A stretch of 64,000 bases of DNA. It comes from JANNVK01 sp031414415. Lineage in GTDB: Bacteria > Acidobacteriota > Blastocatellia > Pyrinomonadales > Pyrinomonadaceae. The notes beneath the pieces are model-generated. The model was not told the origin of the DNA and did no database searches. It saw nothing but the letters and a program-made list of their open reading frames with translations. Location of the stretch: positions 1 to 64,000 of the forward strand of contig JANNVK010000107.1 of assembly GCA_031414415.1 (NCBI GenBank), given 5' to 3'. Position 1 is the first letter of the stretch, and each line of letters starts with the position of its first letter. Shown in pieces: positions 32,589 to 41,095 of this stretch. Made by a program: the position numbers and the translations under genes.

Positions 32589-34235
32589 AAAATAAAAACA
32601 ATTTCAATCAGTTTAGTTATTATAACGATTTCGTTGTGTGTTTTTGCTCAAACAAAAGGAAAATATACCAATCTTTTTGATGAGCAAAAGATTAAAAATA
32701 CTACAAGGTTTCTTGCGGATGACGGCTTTGAAGGTCGTGCACCTGGAACTCGTTCGGGTGAACTTTCCGCCAAGTTTATTGCTCTTCAACTTCAGCAACT
32801 CGGGATTAAACCTGCAAATAACGGTTCTTATTTTCAGCCGGTTTCTTTGGTTGCGATTAAAACTAATCCGAACACAATGCTCAATGTTGACGGGACAAAT
32901 TACAAATTTGGCGATGACTTTGTTGGTTCGACTGGAGCTCAAACGGATAATATTTCGGTTGATGGCGAACTGGTTTTTGTCGGTTATGGAATTGATGCTC
33001 CTGAGCAAAAATGGAACGATTTCAAAGGTGACAAAATTGATTATCGTGGCAAAATTTTGGTGGCGATGGTCAATGATCCGCCGGCGACCGAAAAAGAACC
33101 GAATATGTTTGGCGGAAAGGCTTTAACTTATTACGGACGGTGGGTTTATAAATTTGAACAAGCTGCTCGAATGGGAGCTGCCGGAATAATTTTGATTCAC
33201 ACACGCGATTCTGCTGGCTACGGTTGGAATGTTGTCCGCACATCAAATGGAAATTGGCGTTTTGATGTTGCACACACGCCCGAAGACAAAACGCCTGTTT
33301 TGAATTGGCGTTCGTGGATGACGGAAGATACGGCTCGTGCAATTTTCAAGCAATCGGGAAAGGATTTAGACGAATTACGCATTTCAGCACGCAGTCGAGA
33401 TTTTAAACCCGTCAAACTCGGAATTAAAGCAAAAGTTGACGTAAAGTCTGAAATGAAACGAGTTAACTCAAATAACGTCGTCGGAATTTGGGACGGAAGC
33501 GACGCGAAATTAAAGGATCAAAACGTAATTTACACGGCTCATTGGGATCATTTGGGAATGGGCGAAGCGAATCCGAGCGGCGATAATATTTACAACGGAG
33601 CGTTAGATAACGCATCGGGTTGTGCGTCAATTTTGGCGATTGCCGAGGCGATTACGAAACTTCCGAAAAAAGAACAACCGAAGCGTTCGCAGGTTTTTCT
33701 CTTTACAACTGCTGAAGAACAAGGTTTGCTCGGAGCAGAATGGTATGCCAAACATCCGATTTTTCCGCTCGAAAAAACCGCTGCAAATATCAATCACGAC
33801 GGAGCAAATTTGTTTGGTTTAGTTACGGATTACGGTGCTTTGGGTGCGGAACGTTCGGACGATACTTGGAAAATTATCAACGAAATTTTGAAGGAACGCG
33901 GAATGACGTTTTCGCCCGACGATCAACCCGAACAAGGCTTCTTTTTCCGCTCAGACCATTTTCCTTTCGCAAAACAGGGCATTCCTGCTTTGAGCGTCAG
34001 AAGCGGCGATAATTATCTCGATAAGTCCATTGATGCCAAGAAGATAGGCGAAGAATACAACGCGAAAAATTATCATCAGCCATCGGATAATTTCGACGAA
34101 AATTGGCGATTTGACGGCGTTGTGCAAAATTTGGAAGTAAGTTTAGCAATTGGTTTGAAAATTTCAAATATGGACAAAATGCCGAAATTCAAAAAAGATG
34201 ACGAATTTGCGAAGGCTCAACCGAATAGAAAGTGA
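32586..34235 (+). CDS. Secreted M28 family zinc aminopeptidase with PA domain
   Basis: This 549-residue exopeptidase has a signal peptide (MKIKTISISLVIITISLCVFA). A protease-associated insert spans about residues 115-240 (ELVFVGYGIDAPE, GAAGIILIHT). The M28 core keeps all di-zinc ligands: HWDHLG near 318 (His), GALDNASG near 340 (bridging Asp), TTAEEQGLLGAEWY near 378 (catalytic and ligand Glu), NHDGANLFG near 406 and RSDHFPFAKQGIPAL near 465 (His). It releases N-terminal residues from peptides in the periplasm or outside. An upstream ATG would add only charged residues before the signal peptide, so I use 32586. Its stop lies within the first unit of an AGTGAAA array. Confidence 0.93.
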   Translation: MKIKTISISLVIITISLCVFAQTKGKYTNLFDEQKIKNTTRFLADDGFEGRAPGTRSGELSAKFIALQLQQLGIKPANNGSYFQPVSLVAIKTNPNTMLNVDGTNYKFGDDFVGSTGAQTDNISVDGELVFVGYGIDAPEQKWNDFKGDKIDYRGKILVAMVNDPPATEKEPNMFGGKALTYYGRWVYKFEQAARMGAAGIILIHTRDSAGYGWNVVRTSNGNWRFDVAHTPEDKTPVLNWRSWMTEDTARAIFKQSGKDLDELRISARSRDFKPVKLGIKAKVDVKSEMKRVNSNNVVGIWDGSDAKLKDQNVIYTAHWDHLGMGEANPSGDNIYNGALDNASGCASILAIAEAITKLPKKEQPKRSQVFLFTTAEEQGLLGAEWYAKHPIFPLEKTAANINHDGANLFGLVTDYGALGAERSDDTWKIINEILKERGMTFSPDDQPEQGFFFRSDHFPFAKQGIPALSVRSGDNYLDKSIDAKKIGEEYNAKNYHQPSDNFDENWRFDGVVQNLEVSLAIGLKISNMDKMPKFKKDDEFAKAQPNRK

Positions 34236-34265
34236 AAAACTAAAAGTGAAAAGTGAAAAATATTA
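34231..34265 (+). repeat. 7-bp-period AGTGAAA array at the M28 peptidase stop
   Basis: Units AGTGAAA, AACTAAA, AGTGAAA, AGTGAAA, AATATTA begin at the stop codon (34233-34235) and lead to the terminator hairpin. Confidence 0.6.
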
Positions 34266-34269
34266 GAGG

Positions 34270-34311
34270 AAAGCAGAATTTAAGATTCAAATCTTGCTTC
34301 TGCTTTTCATT
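34270..34311 (+). terminator. Rho-independent terminator after the M28 peptidase
   Basis: The outer stem AAAGCAGAA (34270-34278) pairs with TTCTGCTTT (34298-34306), and an inner AGAT/ATCT pair tightens the loop. TTTCATTTT follows. Confidence 0.75.
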
Positions 34312-34340
34312 TTCCGCTTTCAATTTCGGCATTTTCCGTT

Positions 34341-34367
34341 TTGAGTTGGTTGAGCTGGTTAGCTAAC
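34341..34367 (+). repeat. 9-bp-period array upstream of the Phd/VapC pair
   Basis: Three units (TTGAGTTGG, TTGAGCTGG, TTAGCTAAC) resemble the 9-bp array at the very start of the window (GTTGAGTCG). They lie just before the antitoxin gene. Confidence 0.45.
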
Positions 34368-34401
34368 TGTGAGACGATTATTAGCGTGGAGGGGAAAAAA
34401 G

Positions 34402-34650
34402 ATGACACAAGTTAATATTCACGATGCGAAAACTAATCTGAGCAAGTTGCTGGAGCTTGCGATGAGCGGCGAAGAAGTTGTGATTGCAAAAGCGGGAAAG
34501 GCAATGGTGAAGCTGGTTCCGGTTTTGGAAGCAAAAGAAGATTGGTTTGGAATGGATGAAAATAAAGGCTGGATTGCCGATGATTTCGATGAATTACCCG
34601 ACGATATTATGGCGGCATTTTACGGAGAAAACGATGAGAGTTTTGATTGA
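34402..34650 (+). CDS. Phd/YefM-type antitoxin
   Basis: This 82-residue protein has the Phd N-terminal DNA-binding fold: QVNIHDAKTNLSKLLELAMSGEEVVIAKAGKAMVKLVPV, quoted as parts, residues 3-42. An acidic C-terminal tail follows (KGWIADDFDELPDDIMAAFYG) of the kind that wraps around a PIN toxin. I start at the ATG 34402 because GTGGAGGGG is seven bases upstream. It overlaps the PIN toxin gene by 17 bp, the standard coupling for such pairs, and should repress its own operon. Confidence 0.9.
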   Translation: MTQVNIHDAKTNLSKLLELAMSGEEVVIAKAGKAMVKLVPVLEAKEDWFGMDENKGWIADDFDELPDDIMAAFYGENDESFD

Positions 34651-35041
34651 TACTCATATTTTGTTATGGCTTTATCTCGAACCGAAACGTATTTCAACCG
34701 AAATAAAAGACTTTGTGCATGACAGAAAACGAAATGAAATTTATGTATCTGACGTTTCAGGTTGGGAAATTTCGATAAAATACGGTGTTGGTAAATTGAA
34801 ATTGCCCGAAATTCCCGAATTATTTGTGCCTGACAGGATTCGCCGTGCAGGTTTTTTACCGTTACCGATTGAAAGTCGCCACGTTCTTCGGGTTCATAAT
34901 CTGCCGCCGATTCACCGCGATCCGTTTGACCGACTGCTTGTTTCTCAAGCACAAAGTGAAAATATGACGATTTTTACCACCGACAGAAATATTCCTAAAT
35001 ACGATGCGAAAGTTTTGGAATTTGAGAATTTTAGTTTGTGA
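34634..35041 (+). CDS. vapC: VapC-type PIN domain ribonuclease toxin
   Basis: This 135-residue PIN protein shows the acidic active-site set: D6 in MRVLIDTHILLW, the Glu in SGWEISIKYGVGKL near residue 46, D98 and D101 in HRDPFDRLLVSQA, and D119 in FTTDRNI. PIN toxins cut tRNA or rRNA when their antitoxin is lost. The start at 34634 lies inside the antitoxin gene. The longer upstream frame belongs to a shadow of that gene. The pair looks intact. Confidence 0.9.
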   Translation: MRVLIDTHILLWLYLEPKRISTEIKDFVHDRKRNEIYVSDVSGWEISIKYGVGKLKLPEIPELFVPDRIRRAGFLPLPIESRHVLRVHNLPPIHRDPFDRLLVSQAQSENMTIFTTDRNIPKYDAKVLEFENFSL

Positions 35042-35052
35042 TACCCTGTTTC

Positions 35053-35094
35053 TACATTACAACGCCGATGCCTTGTGCATCTCGGAAATTTTTA
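35053..35094 (+). pseudogene. Short relic of a metG 5' end
   Basis: Positions 35053-35069 match metG 37239-37255 at 16 of 17 bases, and 35077-35094 match metG 37277-37294 at 17 of 18 bases. Seven bases here stand where metG has 21. Nothing more of metG is visible on either side. This looks like a 42-bp duplicated and internally deleted fragment. It has no coding capacity. Confidence 0.4.
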
Positions 35095-35182
35095 ATTTCA
35101 AAAATGAAGGTCTCAAATCAGAATATTTAACAAGTACTACTTATTAGCGAAAGTTCAATAGAATCGAAAACAGGAGAAAATT

Positions 35183-37150
35183 ATGCAAATTTTAATAAGA
35201 ACATTTTTGATATTGTCTGCATTAACAACAATATCTTTCGCCCAAACGTGGTCGCCTGAAATGCAGTTGAAAACTAAGGCAGTCGGTTCGCCAAACGTTT
35301 CGCCTGATGGCAAACAAATTGTTTACACGGTGAACGAAACGGTGATGACCGCCGACAAAAGCGAGACGCTGACGCAGATTCATCTGGCGACAACAGACGG
35401 CAAAGATTCGTTTCAAATTACCTTTGGCGATAAGTCTTCAACCAATCCGAAATGGTCGCCCGATGGCAGCCAGATTGCCTTCACGTCGCCGCGTAAAGAC
35501 AATAAATCCAACATTTACGTCATTCGTGCAAACGGCGGCGAGGCAGAAATGATTACCGATGTAAAGGCTTCTGTTACGGATTTTGATTGGTCGCCGGACG
35601 GAAAATCGTTTGCATTTTTGATGCCCGATCCAAAGACGGACGATGAAGAAAAGAATGACAAAGGTAAAAATGATTTTCGGTTTGTTGACGAAAATATCAA
35701 ACAAACTCGGCTCTATTGGATTTCGCTTGCAAAGGACGCAAACGGCAAACGCGAGCCGAAAAAATTAACTTCGGAAAACTACAATGTTTCAAGTTTCAAC
35801 ATTTCGCCCGACGGCAACCGGATTGCATTTGCACACGTTAAGTCGCCTGTTGCCAACGATTGGACAACTTCCGATGTTTCGATTCTTGATATTGCAAGCG
35901 GAAAAATTTCGGCAATTGCCAAAACTGCGGCGGCTGAAACTTCGCCTGTTTTTTCGCCCGACGGAAACTTTATTGCGTTGAATATTTCCGACATTCCCGT
36001 GCGTTGGGCAGGTTATAGCGACATTAATATCTATTCGCTTGCGGATAGTTCATTGAAAAAACTCGCGGCTTCGTTTGACGGACAGCCGAATATTGTCGGT
36101 TGGTCAGCAGACGGAAAAACGATTTATTTTACTGAAGCTAAAAAAACTGAAACGGGTTTTTATTCGATAGATGTTGCTGCAAGCAAAGTTTCTGAGGTCG
36201 GAAAAACAGTTGGTGTTTTCAATGTAACACTTAATTCTACGGGAACAATGTTTGGTATGACGTGGCAAAATGCCGTGTTACCGCCCGAAGTTTACGTTTC
36301 CGGCGTGAATAATCTGTCGCCTGTTACAATTTCAAAAGTGAACGCAGATTTGGCTAAAATGCCGATGCCGAAAACTGAGGTTATCAAATGGAAAAGCACG
36401 GACGGACGAGAAATCGAAGGTCTTTTAACCTATCCGGTCGGCTATCAACCGGGACAAAAAGTTCCGATGATTTTGAATGTTCACGGTGGTCCGGCAGGCG
36501 TATTTAATCAAAGTTTTATCGGCGGACGCGGCGTTTATCCACTCGCGAGTTTTGCCGCAAAAGGCTATGCGGTTTTGCGACCTAATCCGCGTGGATCAAG
36601 CGGTTACGGCGTAGAATTTCGTCGGGCAAACATCAAAGATTGGGGCGGATTGGACTATCAAGATTTGATGACGGGCGTTGATACGGTAGTAAAAATGGGC
36701 GTGGCAGACGAAAATCGTCTCGGTGTGATGGGCTGGAGTTACGGCGGATATATGACCAGCACAATTGTTACCAAAACCAAGCGATTTAAGGTTGCATCTG
36801 CCGGAGCACCTGTTACGAATTTGATGAGTTTTAATGGAACGGCTGATATTCCGGCGTTTATTCCCGATTATTTCGGCGGTCAATCTTGGGATAATATTGA
36901 AATTTACAAGCAACATTCCGCGATGTTTAACGTCAAAGGCGTAACCACTCCAACGATGATTCAACACGGCGACGCCGATGTTCGCGTGCCAATTTCGCAA
37001 GGATTTGAATTTTACAACGCTTTGAAATCACAAGGCGTTCCGACCAGAATGATCGTTTTGCCGCGACAACCGCACGGACCGACCGAGCCGAAAATGCAAC
37101 TTGCCGCAATGCAAAGCAATCTGGATTGGTTTGAAAAATATTTGAAATAA
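35183..37150 (+). CDS. Secreted S9 family peptidase (prolyl oligopeptidase/DPP-like)
   Basis: This 655-residue exported peptidase has a signal peptide (about 1-20) and a TolB-like beta-propeller (residues 30-370) with repeated SPDGxxIxF blades (VSPDGKQIVYT, WSPDGSQIAFT, WSPDGKSFAFL, FSPDGNFIALN). The alpha/beta-hydrolase domain shows ILNVHGGPAG near 430, the nucleophile GWSYGGYM near 513, the acid in GDADVRVPISQ near 596 and His in RQPHGPTEP near 630. It cleaves short peptides, often after Pro or Ala. An AGGAG site precedes the ATG. It is transcribed singly between the VapC pair and metG. Confidence 0.93.
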   Translation: MQILIRTFLILSALTTISFAQTWSPEMQLKTKAVGSPNVSPDGKQIVYTVNETVMTADKSETLTQIHLATTDGKDSFQITFGDKSSTNPKWSPDGSQIAFTSPRKDNKSNIYVIRANGGEAEMITDVKASVTDFDWSPDGKSFAFLMPDPKTDDEEKNDKGKNDFRFVDENIKQTRLYWISLAKDANGKREPKKLTSENYNVSSFNISPDGNRIAFAHVKSPVANDWTTSDVSILDIASGKISAIAKTAAAETSPVFSPDGNFIALNISDIPVRWAGYSDINIYSLADSSLKKLAASFDGQPNIVGWSADGKTIYFTEAKKTETGFYSIDVAASKVSEVGKTVGVFNVTLNSTGTMFGMTWQNAVLPPEVYVSGVNNLSPVTISKVNADLAKMPMPKTEVIKWKSTDGREIEGLLTYPVGYQPGQKVPMILNVHGGPAGVFNQSFIGGRGVYPLASFAAKGYAVLRPNPRGSSGYGVEFRRANIKDWGGLDYQDLMTGVDTVVKMGVADENRLGVMGWSYGGYMTSTIVTKTKRFKVASAGAPVTNLMSFNGTADIPAFIPDYFGGQSWDNIEIYKQHSAMFNVKGVTTPTMIQHGDADVRVPISQGFEFYNALKSQGVPTRMIVLPRQPHGPTEPKMQLAAMQSNLDWFEKYLK

Positions 37151-37157
37151 ACGGTTT

Positions 37158-37199
37158 TTAATTGTCAATGGTTAATTGTTAATTGTAAATGGTTTATAA
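37158..37199 (+). repeat. 7-bp-period TTAATTG/TAAATGG array before metG
   Basis: Six units (TTAATTG, TCAATGG, TTAATTG, TTAATTG, TAAATGG, TTTATAA) fill the gap between the S9 peptidase stop and metG. An inverted echo (CAATTGACCATT) follows at about 37205-37216. Confidence 0.6.
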
Positions 37200-37223
37200 T
37201 TGGCAATTGACCATTTTTATCTT

Positions 37224-39272
37224 ATGAAACAGACTTTTTACATCACAACGCCGATTTACTACGCCAATAGTTTGCCGCATCTCGGACATTTTTATACGAC
37301 CACAGTCGCTGATTTTTTGACGAAATACAAAAAACAGCGTGGTTGTTCAACTTATTTTTTGACTGGAACTGACGAACACGGTGTAAATATCCAAAGAGTC
37401 GCGGAAGAAAAAGGAAAAACTCCAAAAGAGTATGTCAATTATGTGTCTAATGAATACAAGAAAATGTTCGCACAATTTGGTCTGAATGAATACGACATTT
37501 TCATGCGGACGACCAACAACTTTCACTACGAAGGCGTTCAGCATTTGTGGCGTGAAATTGCTAAAAATACTACGCCGAAAGGGAATTCGTGCATTTATAA
37601 AGGATTTTATGAAGCGTGGTTTTGTCCAAATTGTGCCGAATTTAAGACAGAAACTGAGTATGAAATTCGCGTTGGCGAAGAAACGCCGAGATGTTTGGTT
37701 CATGAAAAACCACTCGATAAAGTCAGTGAAGAAAGCTATTTTTTTCGGCTTTCAGATTACGGCGAAACATTGCTGAAAGTTATTGAAAACACTGAACTTG
37801 TGCGACCTGAAGCCAGACGAAACGAGGTTGTTTCATTCATTAAAAGTGGTTTGCAAGACCTTTCAATCTCGCGTGTAAAATCTTCCGTCAGTTGGGGAAT
37901 TCCCGTTCCCGACGACGAAAATCACGTTATGTATGTGTGGCTCGATGCACTTTCAAACTACATCACCGCAATAGGTTACGGGAATTCGGAGCGGGCGGAA
38001 ATCGGGTTTGAAAAGTATTGGGCGAATGTTACGCACCTTGTCGGCAAAGATATTTTGCGGTTTCACACAGTCTATTGGTTTTCGTTTTTGCTCGCGGCGA
38101 ATCTGCCGCTACCGAAACAAGTTTTTGCACATGGAATGTGGCTCGATGCGGAAGGTCGCAAGATGGGTAAAACGCTCGGAAACGCGATTGAATTAGACTT
38201 TTTGCACACACATTTTCAAAACGATGCAATCAGATATTTTGTTTTGCGTGAAATGGTTTTCGGGCAAGACGGCAAATTCGGTTATGAAAATTTTATTGAC
38301 CGCGTTAATGCAGATTTGGCGAATGGGTTGGGAAATCTCGCAAGTCGAACGTTTTCAATGATTACCAAGTATTGCAACGGAAAAATTCCGAACGGAACAA
38401 TTCACGAAGCGAATTTTATTTATGCCAAACGTGCCGGAATTTCGCCTGATGCACAGGAACTCGCCAGCGTTCTCACACACGCCCGCGATGAATTTGTAAG
38501 CAAGGTTGATAATTTTGAATTCAGCCAAGCATTGGAAACACTTTGGGCGGTAATTGCACGAATCGACGGAATGATTTCCGACGCGAAACCGTGGAATCTT
38601 GCAAAGGACGAAACGCAGACCGAAACGCTTCACGCCGTGCTTTATCGGGCGACCGAAACGCTGCGTTGGCTTTGCGTTTTGCTTTATCCCGTAATGCCGA
38701 CCGCGACCAAAAGTATTTATTTGCAAATCGGTTTAAGCGATGATATTGCAACAATTAACCCGACAGAACTAACATACGGAGAATTAAAAGAAGGAACAAA
38801 AATCGGAGAAACCGTTGGCGTTTTTCCGCGAATAGATAAGACAAAAGTAATGGAAAATGTAAAATTGAAAATGGAAAATGAAGAAAAGCCGGTAGTGTCG
38901 GCGTTAGCCGATGCGTCAACCTTAGCAGAAGACAACTTCATCACGATTGATGATTTCTTGAAAGTTGAACTGATTGTCGGCGAAATTTTGGTTGCCGAAC
39001 GTATTCCGAAAGCCGATAAACTTTTGCGTTTTGAAATTAATCTTGGCGAAGAAAAACCTCGTCAAATTCTCGCCGGAATTGCCGAATATTACGAACCCGA
39101 AACTTTAGTCGGCAGAAAAGTTGTGGTCGTTGCAAACCTTAAGCCTAGGATGATGAGAGGTTTAGAGTCGCAAGGAATGATTTGTGCCGCATCGCTCGAA
39201 GACGGGACGGGCGAAAAACCTGCATTGGCGGCGTTTATTGAAAATGTGGATATTGGGGCAAGATTGAAGTAA
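37224..39272 (+). CDS. metG: Methionyl-tRNA synthetase
   Basis: This 682-residue class I synthetase has the HIGH-type motif in TPIYYANSLPHLGHFYTT near residues 9-27 and a zinc knuckle (CPNCAEFKTE, CLVHEKP) near 130-160. The signature loop GRKMGKTLGNAI near 310 is a KMGKT variant of KMSKS, and an anticodon-binding helical domain follows. A C-terminal Trbp111-like tRNA-binding domain begins near residue 570 (FLKVELIVGEILVAERIPKADKLL) and ends at LEDGTGEKPALAAF. The linker before it contains a 7-bp-period array (38849-38883). I start at the ATG 37224, where the catalytic domain begins. A BrnT toxin gene starts directly after the stop. Confidence 0.95.
   Translation: MKQTFYITTPIYYANSLPHLGHFYTTTVADFLTKYKKQRGCSTYFLTGTDEHGVNIQRVAEEKGKTPKEYVNYVSNEYKKMFAQFGLNEYDIFMRTTNNFHYEGVQHLWREIAKNTTPKGNSCIYKGFYEAWFCPNCAEFKTETEYEIRVGEETPRCLVHEKPLDKVSEESYFFRLSDYGETLLKVIENTELVRPEARRNEVVSFIKSGLQDLSISRVKSSVSWGIPVPDDENHVMYVWLDALSNYITAIGYGNSERAEIGFEKYWANVTHLVGKDILRFHTVYWFSFLLAANLPLPKQVFAHGMWLDAEGRKMGKTLGNAIELDFLHTHFQNDAIRYFVLREMVFGQDGKFGYENFIDRVNADLANGLGNLASRTFSMITKYCNGKIPNGTIHEANFIYAKRAGISPDAQELASVLTHARDEFVSKVDNFEFSQALETLWAVIARIDGMISDAKPWNLAKDETQTETLHAVLYRATETLRWLCVLLYPVMPTATKSIYLQIGLSDDIATINPTELTYGELKEGTKIGETVGVFPRIDKTKVMENVKLKMENEEKPVVSALADASTLAEDNFITIDDFLKVELIVGEILVAERIPKADKLLRFEINLGEEKPRQILAGIAEYYEPETLVGRKVVVVANLKPRMMRGLESQGMICAASLEDGTGEKPALAAFIENVDIGARLK
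38849..38883 (+). repeat. 7-bp-period AATGGAA array inside metG
   Basis: Units AATGGAA, AATGTAA, AATTGAA, AATGGAA, AATGAAG are read in frame as a Lys/Glu/Asn-rich linker just before the C-terminal tRNA-binding domain. Confidence 0.6.
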
Positions 39273-39551
39273 ATGCAATTTGATTGGGATAACAAAAAAG
39301 CCGAAGCAAATCTCAAAAAACACAGCGTAAGTTTTGAAGAAGCCGAAACCGTGTTTGATGATACTTTTTGCGTCGAGTTTTATGACCCGAAACATTCAAT
39401 CGAAGAACATCGGTTTTTAATTGTCGGGGAATCAAATATTGGTCGGTTGTTGATAATTTCATTCACAGAACGTGAAAATTTGGTTAGAATCATTAGTGCA
39501 AGATTAACAACGGCACAAGAAAGGAAAGATTATGAACAAGAAGAATTTTAA
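39273..39551 (+). CDS. brnT: BrnT family toxin (copy 1)
   Basis: This 92-residue protein matches BrnT, a RelE-like ribonuclease toxin. It shows FDWDNKKAEANLKKHSVSF near residues 3-21, EAETVFDD, then RFLIVGESNIGRLLIISFTER and VRIISARLTTAQERKDYEQ. These keep the family's Arg, Lys and His positions and its RIISARxxTxxER signature. It begins immediately after the metG stop and overlaps the BrnA gene by 20 bp. BrnT acts on mRNA and is neutralised by BrnA, which also represses the promoter. Confidence 0.9.
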   Translation: MQFDWDNKKAEANLKKHSVSFEEAETVFDDTFCVEFYDPKHSIEEHRFLIVGESNIGRLLIISFTERENLVRIISARLTTAQERKDYEQEEF

Positions 39552-39753
39552 TGATGAAATGGAACCTGAATACGATTTGAAATCGTTACGAGTTCGCAGA
39601 GTTGGTGTCGGGCGTGCGGAAAAAAGTAACTACGGCATTATTCTTGATTCAGATGTCGCCAAAGATTTTCCTTCGTCCGAATCTGTAAATGAAGCGTTGC
39701 GGATGTTATCCAGAATTATTAAACAAAACCAAACAGAATTAACCCATAAATGA
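39532..39753 (+). CDS. brnA: BrnA family antitoxin (copy 1)
   Basis: This 73-residue protein ends with the ribbon-helix-helix-like BrnA segment ILDSDVAKDFPSSESVNEALRMLSRI (read in two parts), preceded by a charged N-terminus with RVRRVGVGRAEKSNYG. It overlaps copy 1 of brnT and pairs with it. Compared with copy 2 downstream it shares the LDSDxAxxFPxxESVNEALR core, so the two modules are diverged duplicates. Confidence 0.82.
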   Translation: MNKKNFNDEMEPEYDLKSLRVRRVGVGRAEKSNYGIILDSDVAKDFPSSESVNEALRMLSRIIKQNQTELTHK

Positions 39754-39771
39754 TTAAATCAAATCTAAATA

Positions 39772-40060
39772 ATGCAATTTGAATGGGATAAAAAAAAGCC
39801 TTCGTAAATCTCAAAAACACGGCGTAGGTTTTACCGAGGCTGAGACGGTTTTTGGTGATTTGTCTGCTAAAATGTTCTATGATGATGAACATTCCGATAA
39901 TGAAATCAGAGAAATTATTATCGGTTATTCAGGTGAAAACAGGTTACTTGCAGTTTGTTTTACGGAACGCGAGAATGGTATTACAAGAATTATTACGGCA
40001 AGAAATGTAACCAACTTTGAAAGAAAAGATTATGAAGAAAATGAGCGAAGACAATTATGA
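39772..40060 (+). pseudogene. brnT: BrnT family toxin (copy 2), frameshifted near the start
   Basis: ATG at 39772 opens MQFEWDKKK exactly like copy 1, but the frame ends after two more codons. Compared with copy 1, one A is missing in the run after GAT (39790-39797) and one A in the run after CTC (about 39813-39817). After both losses the toxin continues unbroken: HGVGFTEAETVFGD through RIITARNVTNFERKDYEENE. A TTG at 39779 could start the remaining frame, replacing the first 13 residues. Either the toxin is inactivated, or both single-base losses in A runs are assembly errors. Confidence 0.75.
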
Positions 40061-40259
40061 AATGAAGGATGAGTATAGATTTGATTACTCAAAAGCACGT
40101 CCAAATCGTTTTGCGAAAGAATACAACGAAATGACGCGATTGGTTTCATTGGATTCCGATATTGCGGATTATTTTCCAACCGCCGAATCTGTCAATGAGG
40201 CTTTACGTTCGCTTGTTCAAATTGCGAGTAAAAATCAATCTAAACTTGCTTCAAAATGA
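40032..40259 (+). CDS. brnA: BrnA family antitoxin (copy 2)
   Basis: This 75-residue BrnA-like protein has the core LVSLDSDIADYFPTAESVNEALRSL and a charged Tyr/Arg-rich N-terminus. I take the ATG at 40032, which occupies the same place relative to the toxin's end (KDYE overlap) as in copy 1. The antitoxin is intact although its toxin frame is damaged, the order of decay expected when the toxin is lost first. Its last four bases overlap the tatD start. Confidence 0.78.
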   Translation: MKKMSEDNYEMKDEYRFDYSKARPNRFAKEYNEMTRLVSLDSDIADYFPTAESVNEALRSLVQIASKNQSKLASK

Positions 40260-41095
40260 TTTTAGTAGATTCACATTGCCACATCGACGGCGAACAATTT
40301 GACGCAGATCGCGAGCAAGTGATTGAAAATGCACGGCTTGCGGGCGTTTGTGCGATGCTCAATATCGGCACAGGAAGCCCGAAAAGCGATTCGTTCGAGA
40401 AAACCGTGGCACTTGCCAATGCTCACGATTTTATTTACGCAGCGGTCGGCATTCATCCGCACGATGCTTTTGAATATGATGAAAATGTCGAAATGCGTCT
40501 GATAACGTTAGCGAGAAAGAACCCGAAAGTTATTGCTTGGGGCGAAATTGGTCTGGATTTTTATTACGATCATTCGCCTCGTGACGTGCAGGAAAAAGTC
40601 TTTCGCCGACAGATAAATGTTGCTCGCAATTTAGATTTGCCGATAATTATTCACAGCCGCGATGCCGACGATTTAACCGTTCAAATTTTAACCGAAGAAT
40701 GCTCTGAAGTAGTGAGCGGTAAGCAGTTAGCAGTTAGCGGTAAAGAAGAAAAACCTTTTCGTGGCGGAATTATGCACTGTTTTGGCGGAACTCCTGAAAT
40801 GGCAGAAGCATTAATGGATATAGGTTTTATGATTAGTTTTGCGGGAAATGTGACATTCAAAAAAGCTGAAAATTTGCGAGATTCAGCCAAAGTTGTGCCG
40901 CTTGAGAGGCTTTTGATTGAAACAGATTGTCCTTATCTTACGCCTGTTCCGTTTCGCGGCAAACGCAATGAACCGAGTTTTGTTCAGCATACAGCAAACT
41001 TCCTCGCCGATTTTTACGGCATCGAACCTGAAAAATTAGCCTTGCAAACGACTCAAAATTTTGAAAAATTCTTCAATTTAAAAATTAAAAATTAA
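40256..41095 (+). CDS. tatD: TatD family metal-dependent hydrolase (DNase)
   Basis: This 279-residue TIM-barrel hydrolase has the metal-binding HCHIDGEQF-type start (VDSHCHID at residues 4-11), GIHPHDAFEYD near 66, WGEIGLDFYYDHS near 94, IIHSRDADD near 131, MHCFGGTPEMA near 172 and ETDCPYLTPVP near 221. TatD proteins are Mg-dependent 3'-5' exonucleases or deacylases. Between residues 152 and 164 a Val/Ser/Gly/Lys-rich insert is encoded by a 7-bp-period array (40711-40745). Its first bases overlap the BrnA copy 2 stop. Confidence 0.93.
   Translation: MILVDSHCHIDGEQFDADREQVIENARLAGVCAMLNIGTGSPKSDSFEKTVALANAHDFIYAAVGIHPHDAFEYDENVEMRLITLARKNPKVIAWGEIGLDFYYDHSPRDVQEKVFRRQINVARNLDLPIIIHSRDADDLTVQILTEECSEVVSGKQLAVSGKEEKPFRGGIMHCFGGTPEMAEALMDIGFMISFAGNVTFKKAENLRDSAKVVPLERLLIETDCPYLTPVPFRGKRNEPSFVQHTANFLADFYGIEPEKLALQTTQNFEKFFNLKIKN
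40711..40745 (+). repeat. In-frame 7-bp-period array inside tatD
   Basis: Five units (AGTGAGC, GGTAAGC, AGTTAGC, AGTTAGC, GGTAAAG) belong to the same heptamer family as the palindromic insert in the SucC-like gene. They encode about 12 residues in a surface loop between the third and fourth metal motifs. Confidence 0.7.

Noticed and set aside
38161..38190. MetG loop KMGKT instead of KMSKS as a sign of inactivity
   Set aside because: The rest of the enzyme is complete, the genome needs a MetG, and limited variation at this position is tolerated in class I synthetases.
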